A stretch of 64,000 bases of DNA from an uncultured Trueperaceae bacterium. GTDB lineage: Bacteria > Deinococcota > Deinococci > Deinococcales > Trueperaceae. Below are positions 53,329 through 62,432 of this stretch, one piece after another. Within the stretch, counting starts at the first letter, position 1. Every line of letters begins with the position of its first letter. The stretch covers positions 1 to 64,000 of the forward strand of contig CALMXZ010000003.1 of NCBI GenBank assembly GCA_937873495.1. Reading direction: 5' to 3'. The position numbers were made by a program, and so were the translations under genes. The notes below the pieces were generated by a model that saw only the letters and a program-made list of their open reading frames with translations, was not told the DNA's origin and did no database searches.

Positions 53329-54600
53329 TCAGGGCTGCCCGGTCGGGAAGCCCGTCACGTCCTCGATGTCGGCCTCGATCTCGGCGACGGCCTCGGCAGC
53401 GGTGGCCTGGCCCGTCATCACGCTATGCACGCCCGTGTAGAAGGCGCGGGAGACGGCCGCGTAGTTCGGGGCGGTAGCGGTGGAGGGCCTGGCGACCGCG
53501 TTGATGAAGACGTCGTAGAGCGAGCCGAAGAACGGCACGGCCGCGAGGACGTCCTTGTCCTGGTACAGGGCCTTGATGGTCGGGTTGTAGCTGCCTTCGA
53601 CGGCGCGGACCTTCTGCTCGTCGTACGAGGCGAGGAAGAGCGCGACGTCCGCCGCCACGGCCGGGTTCTTGCTGTACTTGGAGACCGCGAGCTGCCAGCC
53701 GCCGAGCGTCGCGGCCGGGGAGCCGTCCGGGCCGGCCGGGAGCGGGCTGACGTCGAACTTGCCGGCTATGACGCTGTCGGAGGCGTTGCCGAGCGAGTAG
53801 GCGTACGGCCAGTTACGCATGAAGGCGGCGTTGCCGGCCTGGAACATGTTGCGGGCCGACTCTTCGTCGAAGCTCGTCACGCCGTTCGGGGCGATGGTGC
53901 CGACCCACGAGGCAGCCGTCTCGATGGCGGCAGCCGCCTTGGGGTTGTTGATCGTGATGACGCCGGCCGGGCTGACGATCGAGCCGCCGCCGAAGGAGGA
54001 GACCCACTCGAGGGCGTCGCACGTCAGGCCCTCGTACGAGTTGCCCTGGAAGACGAAGCCCCAGAAGTCGGGGTTGCCGGCCGCGCGTTCGCCGTCCTGG
54101 ATGGTCGTGGCCATGCTCGTCAGCTCGCTCCACGTGGCGGGCGGGTCGGCGAAGCCGTACTTCGCGAGGAGGTCGGTGCGGTAGTAGAGGAGGCCGGCGT
54201 CCGTGAACCACGGGATGCCGACGAGATGGCCGTCGACGGTGTTGTTCTCGATGATGGCCGGGAAGTGTTGGTCCGCGACTTCCCTGGCGCCGTAGTCGTA
54301 GAGATCGACGAAGTGCTCCGCCATGTCGCCCGGCCAGATGACGTCGATCTGGAAGACGTCGACGTCGGAGGACTGCGCCTCGAACATCTGCAAGTAGAGC
54401 GCTTGCCGGTTGTCGGTGAGGTCGGGGGTCTCGAGGACGTTGACCGTCACGTCAGGGTGCAGCGCCATGTAACGCGCCGCCGCGGCCCTCGTCAACTCGA
54501 GCTCCTGGCCGACGGCGCCGGCGGCCACCGTCACCACCGTCTGGGCTTGCGCGGCCGCCAGGGCCGCCGCCGCGAGTACGACTATCAGGATCTTACGCAC
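53329..54600 (-). CDS. Extracellular sugar-binding protein (maltose/trehalose type)
   Basis: 423 residues from a GTG with AGAGGTGGG upstream; the open frame extends to 54732, but the signal peptide begins exactly at this GTG (VRKILIVVLAAAALAAAQAQ). The mature protein matches family 1 solute-binding proteins: ALHPDVTVNVLETPDLTDNR, SSDVDVFQIDVIWPGDMAEHF, GIPWFTDAGLLYYRTDLL, PPATWSEL and AAFMRNWPYAYSL. The closest recalled relatives bind trehalose/maltose. It feeds the MalF/MalG-type permeases downstream. No cysteine lipobox is seen, so it is a soluble periplasmic protein. Confidence 0.9.
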   Translation of the reverse strand: MRKILIVVLAAAALAAAQAQTVVTVAAGAVGQELELTRAAAARYMALHPDVTVNVLETPDLTDNRQALYLQMFEAQSSDVDVFQIDVIWPGDMAEHFVDLYDYGAREVADQHFPAIIENNTVDGHLVGIPWFTDAGLLYYRTDLLAKYGFADPPATWSELTSMATTIQDGERAAGNPDFWGFVFQGNSYEGLTCDALEWVSSFGGGSIVSPAGVITINNPKAAAAIETAASWVGTIAPNGVTSFDEESARNMFQAGNAAFMRNWPYAYSLGNASDSVIAGKFDVSPLPAGPDGSPAATLGGWQLAVSKYSKNPAVAADVALFLASYDEQKVRAVEGSYNPTIKALYQDKDVLAAVPFFGSLYDVFINAVARPSTATAPNYAAVSRAFYTGVHSVMTGQATAAEAVAEIEADIEDVTGFPTGQP

Positions 54601-54867
54601 GGTTCCCACCTCTTTCGCGTCATCGAGACGCGCCGCCACCAGCCGTGAGGGGTGACGGCCAAGTACCTGCGAACGCGGGCGCTCGGGCGCAGCCGCCCAC
54701 GACCGAGGTCGTGGAGGCACGTGCACCAACACGCTGAGTTTTCACGCGTCGCGTTCCCCGGCAGGATAGCCCCGGTGGGTGGCGCCAGGCGGGCATGCGT
54801 CACGCCGGGCGGTACGGAGCGGTGCCGAGCAACGACGGTGCGGCGAGCGTGGCCGCTCGCCAGGACG

Positions 54868-55944
54868 CTACGGACCCGTCGAGGAACCGACCAGACCGCG
54901 TCGACCGAGGAGCTGCGCCACCTCGTGCTGCAGCTCGAGCTCCTGGAACGGCTTCTGCAGCCACTCCGCCTTAGGGAGGCGCCGGAAGAGCCCGGCGCGC
55001 GGCGGCTCGTCGACGAGGACGAGCACCGGCAGGTGGGCGTGGGCGCCGCCCTTGCGCAGCTCCCTGACCAGGTCCCACGCGCGCCCGTCGTCGTCGATCA
55101 GCAGGGCGCGCGGATGGTGCTCGGAGATGCCGGCGGCCACGTCCTCGTAGCCGGCGGTGGCCGTGCGCAGCCCACCGCGCTGCAGCGCCAGCATGATGAG
55201 CCGCCTCAGCGCCTGGCTCGCCCCGACCACCAGCACGAGGGGCTCGTCCGCCAGGTACGGCGAGCGCTCGACGACCCGGAGCTGTTCCAGCCGCCCGAGC
55301 ACGTGGTAGACGCGCTGCTCGCCCATGTCCAGCTCGGCCGCGATCGCTCGTGCCGAGCTCTTCGCGTCCAACTGGGCCAGCACTTCCCATGCGCCGGGTG
55401 GGAGCTCCGCCTTGGTCGGGTCGCCGGAGCGCGAGAAGACGGCCTCGGGGGGGACGCTGACCTCGCGCACCTCCTCGCTGCTCTGGATCACCCGCATGAG
55501 CAGGACGAGGGCGTCGACGCCGTGGCCGAACGGGACCTGCGAGGCGTTCGCGTCGACGTCGTGGAACTCGAAGGCGCCGTCCGACCACGTGAGCACCTCG
55601 CCAACGACGTCGAACGCCTGGCGTTCGATGGCGCGCGCGAGGTCGTCCTCGGCGAGGATGCCCCGCTCGACGGCCATGCGCCCGAGGAGCGTGCCAGGGC
55701 TCTCGCGCCGCTGGGTCATGAGGATCTCCTGCACCTCGAGCGCGGTGACGAGGTCCATGCGCACGAGCACCTCGCCGAGGTGGGCGCCCGAGCGCATGTG
55801 GGCGTACGCGACCCTGCCCTGGGTGAAGTAGATCCGCGCGTGCCTGTCCATGCGCTCGACCGTGAGGATGCCGGACTTCTGGCTGAGCGCGATGAGCTGG
55901 AAGACGTCGGACAGCGGCGCGCTCTTGAGGCTGCCCTTCAGCAT
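54868..55944 (-). CDS. DUF4388 protein with C-terminal receiver-like domain
   Basis: 358 residues from the ATG at 55944 (GGAGGAG upstream). Residues 1-100 are DUF4388: MLKGSLKSAPLSDVFQLIALSQKSGILTVERM...RIYFTQGRVAYAHM, a domain often found in gliding and polarity regulators. A middle region (about 65-150) resembles a MshEN-like module (LGEVLVRMDLVTALEVQEIL...LLGRMAVERGILAEDDLARAI). The last about 120 residues have the outline of a response-regulator receiver (LVLVVGASQALRRLI...ALLIDDDGRAWDLVRELR...WLQKPFQELEL), but the first acidic pair is G-A rather than D-D. It lies downstream of ruvB on the same strand, about 60 nt away. Confidence 0.72.
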   Translation of the reverse strand: MLKGSLKSAPLSDVFQLIALSQKSGILTVERMDRHARIYFTQGRVAYAHMRSGAHLGEVLVRMDLVTALEVQEILMTQRRESPGTLLGRMAVERGILAEDDLARAIERQAFDVVGEVLTWSDGAFEFHDVDANASQVPFGHGVDALVLLMRVIQSSEEVREVSVPPEAVFSRSGDPTKAELPPGAWEVLAQLDAKSSARAIAAELDMGEQRVYHVLGRLEQLRVVERSPYLADEPLVLVVGASQALRRLIMLALQRGGLRTATAGYEDVAAGISEHHPRALLIDDDGRAWDLVRELRKGGAHAHLPVLVLVDEPPRAGLFRRLPKAEWLQKPFQELELQHEVAQLLGRRGLVGSSTGP

Positions 55945-56002
55945 GGCTCCTCCACGCGGCCGAGCGAGGCGTGGCTGTTCCGGGCGCCCTTCGGCATCCA
56001 AG

Positions 56003-57004
56003 TCACACCCGGCTCTCGGGCTCGCCAGGGAAGAGGGGCGCCCCCTGGCCCTGCGGCACCGGCAGGCCGAGGTGACGGTACGTGGCGGGGGTGGCCATGC
56101 GGCCGCGCGGCGTGCGCAGCAGCAGCCCTCGCTGGATGAGGAACGGCTCGTAGACCTCCTCCAACGTCGCCCGGTCCTCGGATACGGCGGTCGCCAGCGT
56201 GTCGAGGCCTACGGGCCCGCCCGCGAAGCGCTCCACGAGCGCGTCGAGGATGGCGCGGTCGCGCCGGTCGAGGCCGGCGTCGTCGATGTCGAGCGCGTCG
56301 AGAGCGAGCTTGGCGCGTCTGGCGTCTATCGCCTCCTCGCCGGCCATCTGGGCGTAGTCGCGAACGCGCCTAAGCAGACGCTTGGCTATGCGCATCGTTC
56401 CCCGCGAGCGCCTGCCGATCTCCAAGGCAGCCTCGTCGCTCAGCCCGTAGCCGAGCTGCCTGGCGTCGACGGTGACCGACTGAGCGAGGTCGACGTCGGA
56501 GTAGTAGTCGAGGTGCTCGATGATGCCGAAACGGCTGCGCAGGGGCCCGGTGATGAGGCCGGGGCGCGTCGTCGCGCCGACAAGCGTGAAGCGCGGGAGC
56601 TCGAGCCTGATGGACCGCGCCGCCGGCCCCTGACCGAGCACGATGTCGATCTTGAACTCCTCCATCGCGGGGTAGAGGTGCTCCTCGGCGACCCGGCCGA
56701 GGCGATGGATCTCGTCGATGAAGAGGACGTCGCCCGGTTCGAGCGAGTTCGTGAGGATGGCGGCCAGGTCGCCGGGCTTCTCGATGGCGGGCCCGGACGT
56801 TACCCGGATGCCGACGCCGAGCTCCGCGGCGATGATGTGGGCCAGGGTGGTCTTGCCGAGCCCGGGAGGGCCGTACAAGAGGACGTGGTCGAGGGCCTCG
56901 CCGCGGTCGCGGGCAGCGCCGAGGTACACCTCCAACTTGCGTTTCAGCCGCCGCTGACCGACGTAATCGGCCAAGGACGCCGGCCGCAGGCGCACTTCGT
57001 CCAC
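56003..57004 (-). CDS. ruvB: Holliday junction branch migration helicase RuvB
   Basis: 333 residues from the GTG at 57004 ([17 protein letters not shown]). Walker A GPPGLGKT (45-52), Walker [12 protein letters not shown] (92-102), sensor [20 protein letters not shown] and the C-terminal winged helix with [23 protein letters not shown]. RuvB hexamers drive branch migration with RuvA. The frame extends upstream to 57142 without homology, and a TACGCT box 7 nt before the GTG supports the shorter start. It is divergent from the phosphoribosyltransferase gene. Confidence 0.97.
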   Translation of the reverse strand: MDEVRLRPASLADYVGQRRLKRKLEVYLGAARDRGEALDHVLLYGPPGLGKTTLAHIIAAELGVGIRVTSGPAIEKPGDLAAILTNSLEPGDVLFIDEIHRLGRVAEEHLYPAMEEFKIDIVLGQGPAARSIRLELPRFTLVGATTRPGLITGPLRSRFGIIEHLDYYSDVDLAQSVTVDARQLGYGLSDEAALEIGRRSRGTMRIAKRLLRRVRDYAQMAGEEAIDARRAKLALDALDIDDAGLDRRDRAILDALVERFAGGPVGLDTLATAVSEDRATLEEVYEPFLIQRGLLLRTPRGRMATPATYRHLGLPVPQGQGAPLFPGEPESRV

Positions 57005-57011
57005 GCGGGCA

Positions 57012-57017
57012 AGCGTA
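57012..57017 (-). promoter_or_regulatory. Leaderless -10 box for ruvB
   Basis: Minus-strand TACGCT, 7 nt before the GTG at 57004; no ribosome-binding site. Confidence 0.6.
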
Positions 57018-57144
57018 CCACGCACCCGTCTGCGCCCCGGAGCGGCGGGGGGCGCCTCGAGGCTCGAGCGGCCGCGCGCCGATACGGTAACGTGCTTGAA
57101 TGAAAAAACGGAGCTAGCCCCTGGCCAGCTCGGGAGGCTCAAGC

Positions 57145-57678
57145 ATGCTCACTCACCATGTGCGCGTCGGAGACCAGGAGCGTGACCTGAAGGTCGTGAA
57201 CGTCGGCGCCGTCTCGGTGGCGCTACTCAACCTGCTCGGCGACACGGCCCTCACGGAGGCCGCCGCCGAGGAGCTCGTGAAACGTTTGCCGCACGGCGTG
57301 CAGACGCTCGTGACGCCGGAGGTGAAGGCGGTGCCCCTCGCCCACGCAATGAGCGTGCGGAGCGGCCTGCCGTACGTCGTCGCGCGCAAGACGGAGAAGC
57401 CGTACATGGTCGACGCCTACAAGAAGAGCGTCATCAGCATCACCACCGGTAAGCCGCAGCTCCTCGTCATCGACGGGGAGGACGTCGGCAAGCTGCGCGG
57501 CAAACGCGTCGCCATCGTGGACGACGTCGTCTCCACGGGGGGCACGCTCACGGGGCTCGTCGAGATCCTCCGGGAGATCGGCGCAGAGGTGGCCGCCACG
57601 ATGGTCGTCTTCACCGAGGGCGACGAACGCGACGACGTGGTGGCGCTCGGCCACCTCCCCCTGTACCCGGACGCTTGA
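57145..57678 (+). CDS. Adenine/purine phosphoribosyltransferase-like protein
   Basis: 177 residues. The PRPP-binding motif is [22 protein letters not shown] (about 120-141); [33 protein letters not shown] (about 58-90) matches adenine and related phosphoribosyltransferases, with the flexible loop after it. It would salvage a purine base using PRPP. The N-terminal third is less typical than in E. coli Apt, so xanthine or hypoxanthine remain possible substrates. GGGAGG lies before the ATG. It is divergent from ruvB and upstream of dnaG. Confidence 0.82.
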   Translation: MLTHHVRVGDQERDLKVVNVGAVSVALLNLLGDTALTEAAAEELVKRLPHGVQTLVTPEVKAVPLAHAMSVRSGLPYVVARKTEKPYMVDAYKKSVISITTGKPQLLVIDGEDVGKLRGKRVAIVDDVVSTGGTLTGLVEILREIGAEVAATMVVFTEGDERDDVVALGHLPLYPDA

Positions 57679-57777
57679 TGGCGCGGACGACCGACGCTCG
57701 CTCGGCCTCGGCTTAACCTGCTGTCACTTAGGTGACCAGCGGTCGCGACCGGCGGTCGCTTAGGAGCCCTCCCCACC

Positions 57778-59610
57778 ATGGCCGACGCCAAGGACCTCAT
57801 CAAGGAACGCCTCAACATCGCCGACGTCATCGGCGAGGTCGTGGCGCTCAAGCCGGCCGGACGCGGCCAGCTCAAGGGGCTGTGCCCGTTCCACGGCGAG
57901 AAGACGCCCAGCTTCCACGTGCATGTCGACCGCGGCTACTTCTACTGCTTCGGGTGCCACGCCAAGGGCGACGTGTTCGACTTCGTCATGCGGACACAGG
58001 CGCTCACGTTCACGGACGCGCTGCGCCTGCTGGGGGAACGGGCCGGCGTCGAGGTGAGCGTCGGCGGGCACGAGCCTCACAAGCGCGACCTCTTCGACGT
58101 CAACCAGCTCGCGCTCGACTACTTCAGGTCGCACCTGAAAGGACCGGCGCTCGACTACCTGGTGGGCCGCGGCTTGGAGGAGGGCACCGTGGCCTCGTTC
58201 GAGCTCGGTTACGCTCCGGCCGGCTGGGACGGCCTCCTGCGGCACGCGCTCGCCAAGGGGGTGCGTGAGGCCGACCTCGTTGGCCTCGGTCTCGTCATAG
58301 AGAACGAGCAGGGGAGGCGCTACGACCGCTTCCGCGAGCGCGTGATGTTCCCGATCCGCGACGGCCTCTCGCGCCTCGTCGGCTTCGCCGGCCGAGTGCT
58401 CGACGCCAGCCTGCCGAAGTACATGAACAGCCCCGAGTCCGAGCTGTTCCGCAAGGGCGAACTGCTCTACGCCCTCGACAAGGCGCGCCCCGAGATCAGG
58501 CGTACCGGTGAGGTCATCGTCGTCGAGGGATACATGGACGTCATCGCCCTGCACCAGGTAGGCATCACCAACGTCGTGGCCGCGCTCGGGGCCGCCCTCA
58601 CGGCCGAGCAGGGCGACGCGCTCGCGCGCCTGGACGCCCGCGCCGTCAAGCTCGCGTTCGACAGGGACGAGGCCGGTCAGCGGGCGGTGCTGGCGGGCCT
58701 CGACCAGGCGGTGGGGCGCCGCTTCATGGTGAGCGCCATCGGCGTCCCGCATGGGAAGGACCCGGCCGAAGCCGTGCTCGGTGGACACCTGGCCGAGTTC
58801 CGCGCCGCTCTGAGTAGCGGCCTGAGCGAGGTCGAGTTCCGCTTCAAGCGCGTGAGCGAGCGTTACGACGCGCGCACGGTCGACGGTCAGCGCGCGGTCC
58901 TCGAGGAGCTGCAGGGCGTGTTGCGTCCGCGCGACGTCTTCGACCCGGTGGCGGCCGAGATGCGCCGGCTCGTGATCGAGCACCTCGGCATAGACGGGGC
59001 GCGGCTGGACGAGTGGCTGGCCTCCAAGGCGCGCAGGGCGCCGAGCCAGACGGAGATGCGCGGCATGGGCAGGCAGCGCATGGAGCTGGGTCAGGTGAGG
59101 CGGCTCGAGCTGGAGATCGTCGCGCTCCTCATCCTCGAGCCGCAACACCTGCGGCGGCGGCTGGCGGGGGTCATCGACGGCCTCCCGGACCTGGACGCCG
59201 ACTCCGCCCTCCTGGAGCTGCGGCGGCACTGCTCGGAGCACGGTTACGACGCGGACGCGGTCCTCGGCGTCTACCGACAGCGGGACGACGGGGCGGTCGT
59301 CCTGGCGCGCCTCCTGGCCGGCGGCGACGGCGGCGACGCGCGCATGGACGTCGACGGCCAGCTCGCGAAAGCGCTCTCGCGCCTGCGCGAGCTCCGCCTC
59401 GAGGCGCAGAAGGAAGAGGGGGCGGCTCGCCTCCTCGCCCGCCGCACCGAGCTGGCGCAGCGCCTCGCCAGCGCCGAGGCGGGCGACGCCGGCCTCGCGG
59501 CGCTCTACCTCGAGCTCCAGGAGATCCAGGACGTGTTGGCGGCGCGTGACGCGGAGCGGCGCCTCCGGGTGCCTGCGTCGTACGCGAGGCAGCGCAAGAA
59601 GCGCGGTTGA
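57778..59610 (+). CDS. dnaG: DNA primase DnaG
   Basis: 610 residues. The CHC2 zinc finger is C36-P-F-H39...C57-F-G-C60. The catalytic core has YDRFRERVMFPIRD, GFAGRVLD, and the TOPRIM glutamate E250 in VIVVEGYMDVIAL, followed by FDRDEAGQRA with the metal-binding Asp pair. The C-terminal about 150 residues form the helicase-binding domain and are rich in Arg/Leu helices. DnaG lays RNA primers for replication. No strong ribosome-binding site lies within 10 nt of the ATG. A promoter-hairpin region follows. Confidence 0.97.
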   Translation: MADAKDLIKERLNIADVIGEVVALKPAGRGQLKGLCPFHGEKTPSFHVHVDRGYFYCFGCHAKGDVFDFVMRTQALTFTDALRLLGERAGVEVSVGGHEPHKRDLFDVNQLALDYFRSHLKGPALDYLVGRGLEEGTVASFELGYAPAGWDGLLRHALAKGVREADLVGLGLVIENEQGRRYDRFRERVMFPIRDGLSRLVGFAGRVLDASLPKYMNSPESELFRKGELLYALDKARPEIRRTGEVIVVEGYMDVIALHQVGITNVVAALGAALTAEQGDALARLDARAVKLAFDRDEAGQRAVLAGLDQAVGRRFMVSAIGVPHGKDPAEAVLGGHLAEFRAALSSGLSEVEFRFKRVSERYDARTVDGQRAVLEELQGVLRPRDVFDPVAAEMRRLVIEHLGIDGARLDEWLASKARRAPSQTEMRGMGRQRMELGQVRRLELEIVALLILEPQHLRRRLAGVIDGLPDLDADSALLELRRHCSEHGYDADAVLGVYRQRDDGAVVLARLLAGGDGGDARMDVDGQLAKALSRLRELRLEAQKEEGAARLLARRTELAQRLASAEAGDAGLAALYLELQEIQDVLAARDAERRLRVPASYARQRKKRG

Positions 59611-59649
59611 GCCGGGCCGGCCGGGTGTCTCCGGGACTTTCGTCCTTGA

Positions 59650-59678
59650 TTGACACCCCCATGACGCCCTGATATGTT
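59650..59678 (+). promoter_or_regulatory. Strong sigma-70-type promoter upstream of the V-ATPase genes
   Basis: TTGACA (59650-59655), 17-nt spacer, TATGTT (59673-59678). The predicted start, near 59685, lies at the foot of a terminator-like hairpin. Confidence 0.8.
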
Positions 59679-59686
59679 TGGAGAGA

Positions 59687-59728
59687 AACGCGTCAGGGGC
59701 GCTGTTCGCCACAACGTCGCGTTTTTTT
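59687..59728 (+). terminator. Terminator/attenuator hairpin in the V-ATPase leader
   Basis: Outer stem AACGCG...CGCGTT (59687-59692 with 59718-59723), inner stem GGCG-CTGTT-CGCC (59698-59710), then a run of seven T (59722-59728). It looks like an intrinsic terminator. It may end dnaG transcripts, or act as an attenuator for transcripts from the promoter immediately upstream. Confidence 0.65.
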
Positions 59729-59813
59729 GTGTGTACTACTAACCGAGGACGACACCGACAACATCTGGGCCATCCCATCGGCGCCGGTGTTGGCGTGACG
59801 GAAGGAGGGCCGC

Positions 59814-60134
59814 TTGGAAGCACAAGGTGAACGACTGCTCCAAGACCTCGTGACCCAGGAGAAGAACCTGGTGCGCAAGGTCGAGGAGGCCAAGGCCGGC
59901 GCCAAGGCGAGCGTCGATGCAGCGGTGGCCGAGGCCGCCAAGGCCGTCGCGGACGCCAAGGCCAAGGCCGAGGCGACCGCCAGGCGCGAGCTGGAGGCAG
60001 CCACCAAGGAGGCCGAAGCCGCGCGCGAGGCCATCGTCAAGGCTGCCCGCGAGAGCGCGGAAGCGCTCAACGCGAAGGCGTCGGCCAACGGTGCCAAGGC
60101 GCTGACGGTGGTGCTGGAGAAGGTCCTGCCATGA
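59814..60134 (+). CDS. V/A-type ATPase subunit G (stator coiled coil)
   Basis: 106 residues, almost entirely charged heptad helix (EEAKAGAKASVDAAVAEAAKAVADAKAKAEATARRELEAATKEAEAAREAIVKAA). Subunit G pairs with subunit E to form the peripheral stalks of the Thermus-type V/A-ATPase. The TTG start follows GAAGGAGGG at good spacing. Its stop overlaps the subunit I start (ATGA). Low sequence identity is usual for this subunit, so the call rests on composition, size and operon position. Confidence 0.85.
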   Translation: MEAQGERLLQDLVTQEKNLVRKVEEAKAGAKASVDAAVAEAAKAVADAKAKAEATARRELEAATKEAEAAREAIVKAARESAEALNAKASANGAKALTVVLEKVLP

Positions 60135-62122
60135 TCGCGACGATGGACCAGGTGGTGGTGGTCGGGAGGCGCAGCCGCGCCAAGGACGTCCTGACCAGCC
60201 TCCAGAGCCTGGGTGTCGTGCAGGTCGACGCTCTCGACCCAAGCGAGAAGCAGGACGCCATCAGGCGCCTCAAGCTCGCGGGCGCCGACCTCGAGGCGAA
60301 GGAGAGTTGGGAGCGCATCGTCGCTTGCTCCTCCTCGCTCGTCGCCGTACTAGGCGTCCAGGCCGACGCTCAGGCGCGCGCGGAGGCCGGTTCGGACCCC
60401 GCCGTCATCGAGCGCGACCTCGCCCAGATCGGCGCGCAGGTCGATCGTCTCGTCGCCGAGCGTGGCGAGATCACGGACGAGCTCGAGCTCATCGGCACGT
60501 ACCAGCCGCTCCTGCGCGACCTGGCTCCGCTGCAAGGCCCGCTCGACGACTCCAAGTACCTTGGCGCCAGCGCGTTCCTCGTCGAGCAGGACGGCCTCGA
60601 CAAGATCAAGGAGAAGGTCGGCGAGTCCATGGGCGGTGCCGTGGCCTTCGCCGCGCGCCCGTACAAGGGCGGTCTGCTCGCCCTCGCCGTGACCTTGCGC
60701 TCGCGCCTCGCCGAGCTGCGCAGCGCGCTCGGTCGGCTCGGCGTGGCCGAGGTGGCGCTCCCGGAGAGCTACGCCGGCCAAGGCGTCGCCAAGGCCGCGC
60801 ACGTGATGGAGGAGCGCGCCAGGGTGCTACCCCAGCGTCTGGAGTCCATCCGCACCGACCTCGCCAAGGTGGCCTCCCAGCACGGCCCCCGCTTGGCGGC
60901 CATCGACCGCGTCGCCCATAACAGCCGCGAACGCTACGCGCGTCTCGAGGACCTAGCCGAGGGCCGGTACGGCTTCGCCCTGCAGGGCTGGGTGCCGAGC
61001 GCGCAGCGTGAGAACGTCGTGGCGTCACTTGGCAAGCAGTTCGGGAACGACGTCGTGATCTCCACGCGCGAGGCCGACGCCCATCACGACAAGAACGTCC
61101 CCGTCAAGTTCGAGAACCCGGCATGGGTGAGGCCGTTCACCGGCCTGCTCGCCCTGTTCGCGCCGCCCAAGTACGGCAGCTTCGACCCGTCCTGGACCCT
61201 CGCCGTCTTCTTCCCGCTCTACTTCGGCATCGTGGTAGGCGACATGGGCTTCGGCATCCTCTTCGCCGCCATCGCCTTCTGGCTGCGCAAGCGCGGCGAG
61301 GCCGGCAAGAAGCTCGACCTCGGGCCGCTCAACATCGTCGTGCCACCCGGCGCCCTCAAGCCGATCAGCACCGTCATCCTCTGGTGCGCGGCGTGGAGCA
61401 TCGTGTGGGGCTTCGTGTTCGGCGAGTTCTTCGGCAACTTCCTCGAGCACTTCCCGGCCGGTCGACCCGTGTTCTACACGACGCTGCACCACCACGAAGG
61501 CTACGGCCTCATCAACGTGCCACTCTTCCGCGTCGAGGTCTTCACCCCGCTTCTGCTCCTTAGCATCGGCTTCGGGGTGCTGCAGGTCGTCGGCGGTTGG
61601 GTGATCAGGATCATCTACGGCGCCAAGCACCACGACATGAAGCACGTCTTCGAGGGCGTGGGCATGGCCTCCGGCCTCATCGCCATCGTGCTCTTCGCGT
61701 GGGCGTACCTCAGCGGCGCCATGAGCCCGCTCGTAACGGCCGTCGTCGCCGTCGGGTTCGTCGTCTTCGTCGCCTGCGTCGCGCTGGCCAAGATGCCGCT
61801 CATGCTCGTCGAGCTGATCTCCAACTCCGGCAACATCCTCAGCTACCTGCGACTCTTCGCGGTCGGGCTGTCCGCGGCCCTCGTGGCGAACCTCGCCACG
61901 GACCTCGGGTTCGCCCTGTCCGGCACCCTCCCGGTGCTCGGACCCATCTTGGGTATCGTCGTCGGCCTCGTGGTCCATCTGACGGCGATCACCCTTACGA
62001 TCATCGGGCATACGCTGCAACCCTTGCGGTTGCAGTATGTCGAGTTCTTCACCAAGTTCGGCTTCTACGACGAAAGCGGCCGACCGTACAGACCGTTCAA
62101 ACTCCTAGGAGGAAAGTCATGA
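60131..62122 (+). CDS. atpI: V/A-type ATPase subunit I (membrane stator, a-subunit)
   Basis: 663 residues. A cytosolic half (about 1-330) with coiled-coil and alpha/beta lobes precedes about eight transmembrane helices. Motifs FTGLLALFAPPKYGSFDPS, FPLYFGIVVGDMGFGILFA, WGFVFGEFFGNFLE, NSGNILSYLRLFAVGLSAALVAN (containing the essential Arg that faces the c-ring) and the C-terminal TLQPLRLQYVEFFTKFGFY are family hallmarks. It conducts protons and ties the ring to the peripheral stalks. Its stop overlaps the subunit L/K start by 4 nt. Confidence 0.97.
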   Translation: MIATMDQVVVVGRRSRAKDVLTSLQSLGVVQVDALDPSEKQDAIRRLKLAGADLEAKESWERIVACSSSLVAVLGVQADAQARAEAGSDPAVIERDLAQIGAQVDRLVAERGEITDELELIGTYQPLLRDLAPLQGPLDDSKYLGASAFLVEQDGLDKIKEKVGESMGGAVAFAARPYKGGLLALAVTLRSRLAELRSALGRLGVAEVALPESYAGQGVAKAAHVMEERARVLPQRLESIRTDLAKVASQHGPRLAAIDRVAHNSRERYARLEDLAEGRYGFALQGWVPSAQRENVVASLGKQFGNDVVISTREADAHHDKNVPVKFENPAWVRPFTGLLALFAPPKYGSFDPSWTLAVFFPLYFGIVVGDMGFGILFAAIAFWLRKRGEAGKKLDLGPLNIVVPPGALKPISTVILWCAAWSIVWGFVFGEFFGNFLEHFPAGRPVFYTTLHHHEGYGLINVPLFRVEVFTPLLLLSIGFGVLQVVGGWVIRIIYGAKHHDMKHVFEGVGMASGLIAIVLFAWAYLSGAMSPLVTAVVAVGFVVFVACVALAKMPLMLVELISNSGNILSYLRLFAVGLSAALVANLATDLGFALSGTLPVLGPILGIVVGLVVHLTAITLTIIGHTLQPLRLQYVEFFTKFGFYDESGRPYRPFKLLGGKS

Positions 62123-62430
62123 ATAAGGCAGTTCGGGTTCTCTCCACCATCTCCCTCTTCACCATCTTCGGCGCCGTCGCCTTCGCCCAGGCGGCCGGCG
62201 GCCCCAGCGTCGGTGCCGGTCTCATCGCCCTCGGTGCCGGCCTCGCCATCGGCCTCGCCGCCATCGCCGTAGGTATCGCCCAGGCCGCCATCGGTAGCGC
62301 CGGTGCCGGGCTCCTCGCCGAGCGCCCCGAGGCCTTCGGTCAGGTCCTGATCTACCTCGTCATCCCCGAGACGCTCATCATCTTCGGCTTCGTCATCGCG
62401 TTCTTCCTCAACAACCAGATCGGCGGGTAA
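62119..62430 (+). CDS. V/A-type ATPase subunit L/K (proteolipid c-subunit)
   Basis: 103 residues: a signal-like N-terminus (VLSTISLFTIFGAVAFAQAAG), then two transmembrane helices, GLIALGAGLAIGLAAIAVGIAQAAIGSAG and GQVLIYLVIPETLIIFGFVIAF. The proton-carrying Glu is in the second helix (IPET). Unlike most V-type proteolipids, which have four helices, this is the two-helix form with a cleaved leader, as in Thermus. AGGAGGAAAG provides the ribosome-binding site. Confidence 0.95.
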   Translation: MNKAVRVLSTISLFTIFGAVAFAQAAGGPSVGAGLIALGAGLAIGLAAIAVGIAQAAIGSAGAGLLAERPEAFGQVLIYLVIPETLIIFGFVIAFFLNNQIGG

Positions 62431-62432
62431 GC

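Noticed and set aside
53338-54732. A longer start for the sugar-binding protein at 54732
   Set aside because: It would place the signal peptide 44 residues inside the protein; the GTG at 54600 has a ribosome-binding site and begins exactly at the signal peptide.
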